Assembly (NCBI RefSeq): GCF_003065365.1
Contig: NZ_CP023276.1
Location: 992,001 to 1,056,000, forward strand
Direction: 5' to 3'
DNA length: 64,000 nucleotides
DNA from: Polynucleobacter difficilis
GTDB lineage: Bacteria > Pseudomonadota > Gammaproteobacteria > Burkholderiales > Burkholderiaceae
Shown: one piece after another, positions 59,277 to 64,000 of the stretch
How the letters are laid out: every line of letters begins with the position of its first letter
Position numbering within the stretch: position 1 is the stretch's first letter
Translations under genes and position numbers: made by a program
The notes under the pieces: model-generated
What the model saw: only the letters and a program-made list of their open reading frames with translations
Database searches by the model: none
Told to the model about the DNA's origin: nothing

Positions 59277-60347
59277 TTACGCCAGTGCTGCCACGACTGC
59301 ATCGCCCATTTGTACCGTGGATACCCGCTGAGTACCTTCGGTGTAAATATCGGCGGTGCGCAAGCCCTGCTGCAATACTTTCTGAACTGCTTTTTCAATT
59401 TGATCTGCCTCGCCAGTCATACCCAAGGAGTAACGCAGCATCATGGCCGCAGAGAGGATGGTGGCCAAGGGATTGGCAATGCCCTTCCCGGCGATATCGG
59501 GAGCAGAGCCGTGGCTTGGCTCATACAAACCTTTATTGTTCTTATCTAAAGATGCAGACGGCAACATGCCAATCGAGCCGGTAAGCATCGCAGCCTCATC
59601 CGAGAGGATGTCACCGAATAAATTGCCAGTAACCACCACATCAAATGCCTTGGGTGCTTTGACGAGTTGCATGGCTGCGTTATCGACATACATATGCGAT
59701 AACTCAACATCGGGATAGTCGGCTGCTAGCTTGGTCATCACATCGCGCCAAAGCTGCGATGTTTCAAGTACGTTGGCCTTATCCACGCTACATACTTTTT
59801 TGCTGCGCTTACGTGCTGCCTCAAACGCCACTTTACCAATTCGGATGACTTCGGGTTCGCTGTAATGCATGGTGTCAAATCCCTCGCGCGCGCCTTTAAA
59901 CAGAGCATGCTCTGAAGTGCGAATGCCGCGAGGCTGACCAAAGTAAATATCGCCATTGAGTTCACGCACAATCAAAATATCCAGACCGCCCACAATTTCC
60001 GGCTTGAGACTGGAGGCGGCAGTTAACTCGGGATAGCAAATGGCGGGACGGAAATTAGCAAACAAAGCCAAGTGTTTACGCAAACCGAGGATGGCTTGCT
60101 CTGGGCGCAATTCACGCGCTAAAGTGTCGTACTTCCAGTCACCGACCGCGCCAAACAAAATGGCATCAGCGCTTTTCGCGAGCTCAAGGGTGGCTGGCGG
60201 CAAAGGGTGACCCGAAAGGTCATACGCTGCACCGCCAACAGGAGCCTCTTCCAGATCAAATGTTGGGCCTAATGCCTTGAGGACTTTGACCGCCTCAGCG
60301 ACAATTTCCGGGCCAATACCGTCGCCCGGCAATACTGCAATTTTCAT
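59277..60347 (-). CDS. leuB: 3-isopropylmalate dehydrogenase
   Basis: A 356-residue NAD-dependent enzyme of leucine synthesis with AVLPGDGIGPEIVAEAVKVL at the start, the substrate region RELNGDIYFGQPRG, the metal-binding GNLFGDILSDEAAMLTGSIG and the NAD loop YEPSHGSAPDIAGKGIANP. It is 44 bases downstream of leuD. Confidence 0.98.
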   Translation of the reverse strand: MKIAVLPGDGIGPEIVAEAVKVLKALGPTFDLEEAPVGGAAYDLSGHPLPPATLELAKSADAILFGAVGDWKYDTLARELRPEQAILGLRKHLALFANFRPAICYPELTAASSLKPEIVGGLDILIVRELNGDIYFGQPRGIRTSEHALFKGAREGFDTMHYSEPEVIRIGKVAFEAARKRSKKVCSVDKANVLETSQLWRDVMTKLAADYPDVELSHMYVDNAAMQLVKAPKAFDVVVTGNLFGDILSDEAAMLTGSIGMLPSASLDKNNKGLYEPSHGSAPDIAGKGIANPLATILSAAMMLRYSLGMTGEADQIEKAVQKVLQQGLRTADIYTEGTQRVSTVQMGDAVVAALA

Positions 60348-60391
60348 GACAAGCCTTTAAAAAGGGTTAACCGGCCAGTGCGAGGCTGTTT

Positions 60392-61039
60392 TTACGGCAG
60401 CTGGGTAGCTAGCCAAGGCATCCGCAACACGCGCTCTGCTTCGTATGCCTTTATTTTATCGGCATTTTTGAGGGTGAGGCCAATATCGTCTAAGCCATTC
60501 AGTAGGCAGTATTTACGAAACCCATCGATTTCAAAGGAATAACGGCGATTATCGGGCGCAATGACCTCTTGCGCCTCCAGATCAATGGTGAGCTGATAGC
60601 CATTAAAGGCCAAGGTCTCATTAAAGAGGTGATCGACCTGCTGTTCGGTCAGCACAATCGGCAATAGCCCGTTTTTGTAGCAATTATTGAAGAATATGTC
60701 GGCAAAACTAGGGGCAATCACTGCGCGAAAGCCATATTGACCCAAAGCCCAAGGAGCATGTTCGCGCGAACTGCCACAACCGAAATTTTTGCGGGCCAGC
60801 AAGATGCCGGCATTTTTATAGCGAGGCTGGTTTAAAACAAAGTCTGGATTTAGCGGGCGCCCACTGCAATCTTGTCCAGGCTCACCCTGATCCAAATAAC
60901 GCCATTCATCGAACAGGTTTTGACCGAAACCAGTTTTTTTAATCGACTTTAAAAACTGCTTTGGAATGATGGCATCGGTATCGACGTTCTCTCGGTCGAG
61001 GGGAGCAACTAAACCTTGGTATTGCGTAAATTTTTCCAT
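60392..61039 (-). CDS. leuD: 3-isopropylmalate dehydratase small subunit
   Basis: A 215-residue swivel-domain subunit that pairs with LeuC. Typical motifs are VDTDAIIPKQFLK, NFGCGSSREHAPWAL and FADIFFNNCYKNGLLPI. It is separated from leuC by the small entericidin-like gene, an arrangement common in Burkholderiales. Confidence 0.97.
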   Translation of the reverse strand: MEKFTQYQGLVAPLDRENVDTDAIIPKQFLKSIKKTGFGQNLFDEWRYLDQGEPGQDCSGRPLNPDFVLNQPRYKNAGILLARKNFGCGSSREHAPWALGQYGFRAVIAPSFADIFFNNCYKNGLLPIVLTEQQVDHLFNETLAFNGYQLTIDLEAQEVIAPDNRRYSFEIDGFRKYCLLNGLDDIGLTLKNADKIKAYEAERVLRMPWLATQLP

Positions 61040-61071
61040 TACTTCTGTCTCTGCTTTTTTATTGTTACCGC

Positions 61072-61287
61072 TTATTTTATTGGCGTCACCACAACGTCTT
61101 TGCCTTGGGTTTGCGATGCAGGAGGATTACTTGATCCGGAAGACGATGATTTCGAATCCATCGATGTGCCTATTTTTTGCAAATCCTTACCAACCCCCTC
61201 CATGGTGTTGGCGCACGCACTAATAAAAATGCCGCTGACTAGAACGACTGATAACTTGGCAATCATGGAATAGCGGGGAGTTTGCAT
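61072..61287 (-). CDS. Entericidin-like small lipoprotein
   Basis: A 71-residue lipoprotein precursor, or 64 residues if begun at the inner ATG (MIAKLSVVLV). A hydrophobic signal leads to the lipobox ISAC, followed by NTMEGVGKDLQKIG, which matches entericidin A/B. The tail is Ser/Gly/Pro-rich and ends DVVVTPIK. Function unknown; E. coli entericidins are linked to stationary-phase lysis. It lies between leuC and leuD and is presumably co-transcribed with them. Confidence 0.88.
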   Translation of the reverse strand: MQTPRYSMIAKLSVVLVSGIFISACANTMEGVGKDLQKIGTSMDSKSSSSGSSNPPASQTQGKDVVVTPIK

Positions 61288-61311
61288 GGGGTCGTCCTTT
61301 CGCTTGGCTCG

Positions 61312-62721
61312 TTACGCAATTTTGCGTACATCAACAAAATGTCCTTCGATGGCAGCAGCAGCAGCCATAGCAGGGCTTACTAAATGGGTTCTACCGCCAG
61401 CGCCTTGCCGACCTTCAAAGTTGCGGTTCGATGTCGACGCGCAGCGCTCGCCTGGCTCTAAGCGATCAGAATTCATGGCTAAGCACATCGAGCAACCGGG
61501 CTCACGCCATTCAAAGCCAGCGGCCTTGAATACCCGATCGAGCCCTTCGCGCTCAGCTTGCGCTTTTACTAATCCAGATCCCGGCACGACCATGGCCAAC
61601 TTAATGTTCGGCGAGACTTTTTTACCCAAGCGATCAACTACCTTCGCCGCGGCACGCAAATCCTCAATTCGGCTATTGGTACACGAACCAATAAATACCT
61701 TATCAATGGGAATACTACTGAGCAAGGTATTGGGGGTTAAATTCATGTACTGCAATGCACGCTCCATTGCGCTGCGCTTATTGGGATCTCGCTCTTTTTC
61801 TGGATCAGGAACGCGCTCACTGATTGGCAATACCATTTCTGGTGAAGTGCCCCACGTGACTTGCGGCTGAATCTCTTCAGCGCGCAATTCCACTACCTGA
61901 TCAAACTTCGCATCGGCGTCGGAATGCAAGGTGCGCCAATACTGCACGGCATGACGCAAGATCTCTCCGCTGGGAGCGTAAGGGCGACCCTGAATGTATT
62001 CAATGGTGGTCTCATCCACTGCAACTAGGCCGGCACGGGCACCCGCTTCAATCGCCATATTGCAGATGGTCATGCGACCTTCCATCGACAGATTACGGAT
62101 AGCCTCACCCGCAAACTCGATGGTGTAGCCAGTACCGCCGGCGGTTCCTATTTTTCCGATCACCGCCAACACAATGTCTTTTGCAGTCGAGCCAGGCTGT
62201 AAACGACCTTCGACTCGAACCAACATATTCTTGCTCTTCTTCATCAGCAAGGTTTGGGTCGCAAGCACGTGCTCTACTTCGGAGGTGCCAATACCAAACG
62301 CCAATGCGCCAAAGGCGCCATGGGTGCTGGTATGCGAATCACCGCACACAACCGTCATGCCAGGCAATGTAGCGCCCTGCTCTGGCCCAATGACGTGAAC
62401 AATGCCCTGACGTAAGTCATTCATCTTGAACTGGGTAATGCCAAAGGATGCGCAGTTTTGATCGAGCGTATCGACTTGAAGTTTGGAGACGGGATCCGTA
62501 ATTCCTTCGGATCGATCGGTTGTAGGCACATTGTGGTCAGAGACGGCGAGGTTGGCAGAAATTCGCCATACCGGGCGCTTAGCCAAACTTAAACCTTCAA
62601 AAGCCTGTGGGCTCGTTACTTCATGCAGTAAGTGCCGATCAATGTAGAGGGTTGCGGTGCCATCCTCTTCCGCACAAACCACGTGCTCGTCCCATAACTT
62701 ATCGTATAGCGTGCGTGACAT
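61312..62721 (-). CDS. leuC: 3-isopropylmalate dehydratase large subunit
   Basis: A 469-residue iron-sulfur isomerase. Cluster cysteines are in FIGSCTNSR and in REPGCSMCLAMN, and the start TLYDKLWDEHVV and VCGDSHTSTHGAFGALAFGIG are standard. It isomerises 2- to 3-isopropylmalate with LeuD. It is preceded by gltA, 17 bases away, so read-through from gltA is possible. Confidence 0.98.
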   Translation of the reverse strand: MSRTLYDKLWDEHVVCAEEDGTATLYIDRHLLHEVTSPQAFEGLSLAKRPVWRISANLAVSDHNVPTTDRSEGITDPVSKLQVDTLDQNCASFGITQFKMNDLRQGIVHVIGPEQGATLPGMTVVCGDSHTSTHGAFGALAFGIGTSEVEHVLATQTLLMKKSKNMLVRVEGRLQPGSTAKDIVLAVIGKIGTAGGTGYTIEFAGEAIRNLSMEGRMTICNMAIEAGARAGLVAVDETTIEYIQGRPYAPSGEILRHAVQYWRTLHSDADAKFDQVVELRAEEIQPQVTWGTSPEMVLPISERVPDPEKERDPNKRSAMERALQYMNLTPNTLLSSIPIDKVFIGSCTNSRIEDLRAAAKVVDRLGKKVSPNIKLAMVVPGSGLVKAQAEREGLDRVFKAAGFEWREPGCSMCLAMNSDRLEPGERCASTSNRNFEGRQGAGGRTHLVSPAMAAAAAIEGHFVDVRKIA

Positions 62722-62738
62722 ACCTATTCCTATAAACC

Positions 62739-64000
62739 TTATTTACGCCCGGACAATGGGGGAACCTTGCGCTCTGTTTCCCCAACGAACAACTGCCGTG
62801 GACGACCGATCTTATACTCCGAGTCAGTAATCATTTCTTCCCACTGCGCTATCCAGCCCACCGTTCTCGCTAAAGCAAAAATGCAGGTGAACATGTCGGT
62901 TGGAATGCCAAGGGCGCGCTGCACGATACCGGAATAAAAGTCCACGTTCGGATACAGCTTGCGGCTCACAAAGTATTCGTCCTCTAGCGCAATCTTTTCT
63001 AAAGTCATTGCTAACTTGAAGAGCGGATCATTCTCGAGTCCCAACTCATTGAGGACTTCATAGCAGGTTTCGCGCATTAGTTTTGCGCGTGGGTCAAAGT
63101 TTTTATACACCCGATGTCCAAAGCCCATTAAACGGACATTGGAGTTCTTGTCTTTCACTTGGGCGATAAACTCACCCACTTTTTCAACACCGCCATTAGC
63201 CTGAATCTCGGTCAGCATTTGCAGGCAGGCCTCATTTGCGCCACCATGCGCTGGGCCCCATAAGCAGGCAATACCAGCCGAGATCGCAGCAAATGGATTG
63301 GTGCCCGAAGAACCGCATAAACGTACCGTAGACGTCGATGCATTTTGTTCATGGTCGGCATGCAGAATAAAAATGCGATCTAAGGCGCGCACTAATACTG
63401 GATTTACTTTGTATGGCTCGCATGGCGTAGCAAACATCATGCGCATGAAATTAGCGGTATACGACAGTGAGTTGTCTGGATAAATAAATGGCTGGCCAAC
63501 GGAATACTTATAGGACATGGCCACTAAGGTTGGCATTTTTGCAATCAAACGCATTTGCGCGATTTCACGGGCCTTGGGATCGCTGTAGTCAATTTCGTTG
63601 TGATAGAACGCTGCCATCGCACCGACCAAACCAGTCAATACCGCCATAGGGTGGGCATCACGCCTAAAGCCGCGTAAGAAAAACTGCATCTGCTCATGCA
63701 CCATGGTGTGGTGCATGATGATGTTCTGAAATTCTGAATTCTCTTTTTCGTTTGGCAAATGGCCGTTAAGCAAGAGATAGCACACCTCTAAAAAATCACA
63801 ATTGGCGGCTAAATCTTGAATCGGGTAACCGCGGTAGAGTAACTCACCCTTGTCACCATCAATAAAGGTGATCTTCGAATTACACGATGCCGTCGATAAG
63901 AAACCAGGATCGTAGGTAAATTTACCGGTCTGCCCGTAGAGTTTACGAATATCAATTACATCAGGTCCGACTGTGCCTTGGTAAATTGGCAAATCGATAT
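62739..64000 (-). CDS. gltA: Citrate synthase, type II (5' end outside window)
   Basis: About 420 residues of citrate synthase, complete at the C-terminus. The frame runs off the window end: the last bases read I-D-L-P-I-Y, where homologues have a short N-terminal leader before LPIYKGTVGP, so TTG at 63992 is not the real start. Catalytic residues are visible in LHADHEQNAST, GPAHGGANEACL, FGHRVYKNFDPRA and the aspartate of NVDFYSGIVQRALG. It is the hexameric NADH-type enzyme of proteobacteria by length and sequence. Confidence 0.96.
   Translation of the reverse strand, partial: IDLPIYQGTVGPDVIDIRKLYGQTGKFTYDPGFLSTASCNSKITFIDGDKGELLYRGYPIQDLAANCDFLEVCYLLLNGHLPNEKENSEFQNIIMHHTMVHEQMQFFLRGFRRDAHPMAVLTGLVGAMAAFYHNEIDYSDPKAREIAQMRLIAKMPTLVAMSYKYSVGQPFIYPDNSLSYTANFMRMMFATPCEPYKVNPVLVRALDRIFILHADHEQNASTSTVRLCGSSGTNPFAAISAGIACLWGPAHGGANEACLQMLTEIQANGGVEKVGEFIAQVKDKNSNVRLMGFGHRVYKNFDPRAKLMRETCYEVLNELGLENDPLFKLAMTLEKIALEDEYFVSRKLYPNVDFYSGIVQRALGIPTDMFTCIFALARTVGWIAQWEEMITDSEYKIGRPRQLFVGETERKVPPLSGRK

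Noticed and set aside
61286..61870. Plus-strand frame of 194 codons opposite the end of leuC
   Set aside because: leuC is certain from its cluster cysteines and length; the opposite frame is a shadow without ribosome-binding site.
1..64000. CRISPR arrays, insertion sequences, tRNA or rRNA genes
   Set aside because: I saw no regularly spaced repeats, transposase genes, cloverleaf-like stretches or rRNA sequence while reading both strands.

Overview
The window looks like chromosomal DNA of a small-genome freshwater betaproteobacterium in the Burkholderiaceae, most probably Polynucleobacter or a close relative. The reasons are roughly balanced GC by eye, very short intergenic gaps, and the gene order leuC-leuD-leuB-asd-fimV-truA-trpF-trpB-trpA-accD-folC-SPOR-cvpA-purF-metZ, which is typical of Burkholderiales. 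The family assignment is inference from gene content and order. I saw no rRNA, tRNA, CRISPR array, insertion sequence or prophage. No gene-free stretch is longer than about 300 bases.

Regions: 1-16 kb is housekeeping (glxR end, YqiA-like esterase, HNH nuclease, DUF3108 protein, ion channel, ankyrin protein, tatD-holB-tmk-mltG operon, ygfZ, NRDE protein, thioesterase, selO, msrB-yciB-bolA, parvulin, gloA, FemAB-like GNAT). 15.6-20.9 kb is a signalling and envelope block: an HD-GYP phosphodiesterase-like gene and a GGDEF cyclase, a very alanine-rich coiled-coil protein, and a processive glycosyltransferase translationally coupled to an outer-membrane barrel (YaiP/YaiO-like). 20.9-30.1 kb holds ybiT, ggt, msrQ-msrP, a queuosine-precursor transporter, gcdH, mnmH and small metabolic genes.

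29.8-45.9 kb is a sulfur-oxidation island. A complete sox set runs on the minus strand (ArsR regulator, soxC, soxD, soxY, soxZ, soxA, soxX, soxB, DsrE-like, SoxH-like, cytochrome c, SoxT-like transporter). With soxCD present, thiosulfate should be oxidised fully to sulfate in the periplasm. On either side lies a split persulfide/sulfide-response regulon: DUF442 and two half-size YeeE/YedE proteins at 29.8-31.0 kb, and persulfide dioxygenase, a BigR/SqrR-like ArsR repressor, a DUF2892 protein, a TSUP permease and thioredoxin 2 at 43.2-45.9 kb. Both halves carry an almost identical AT-rich palindrome (31097-31124 and 44590-44617), which is the strongest regulatory signal in the window. A molybdate transporter pair, modBC without modA, lies divergent from the ArsR-soxC operon. 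A repeat-rich operator candidate (41249-41285) sits between them, and SoxC and MsrP are molybdenum enzymes.

46-64 kb is one long minus-strand run of biosynthetic genes: gltA (cut by the window end), then leuC, entericidin, leuD, leuB, asd, fimV, truA, trpFBA, accD, folC, a SPOR protein, cvpA, purF and metZ. It ends at a clear intrinsic terminator at 46571-46599.

I did not find a wholly unknown multigene system. The best candidates for new biology are the split persulfide regulon with its shared operator, the YaiP/YaiO-like polysaccharide locus with its alanine-rich neighbour and c-di-GMP enzymes, the accessory genes downstream of soxB, and a 32-residue protein at 1011-1109 with its own promoter-like and ribosome-binding signals.
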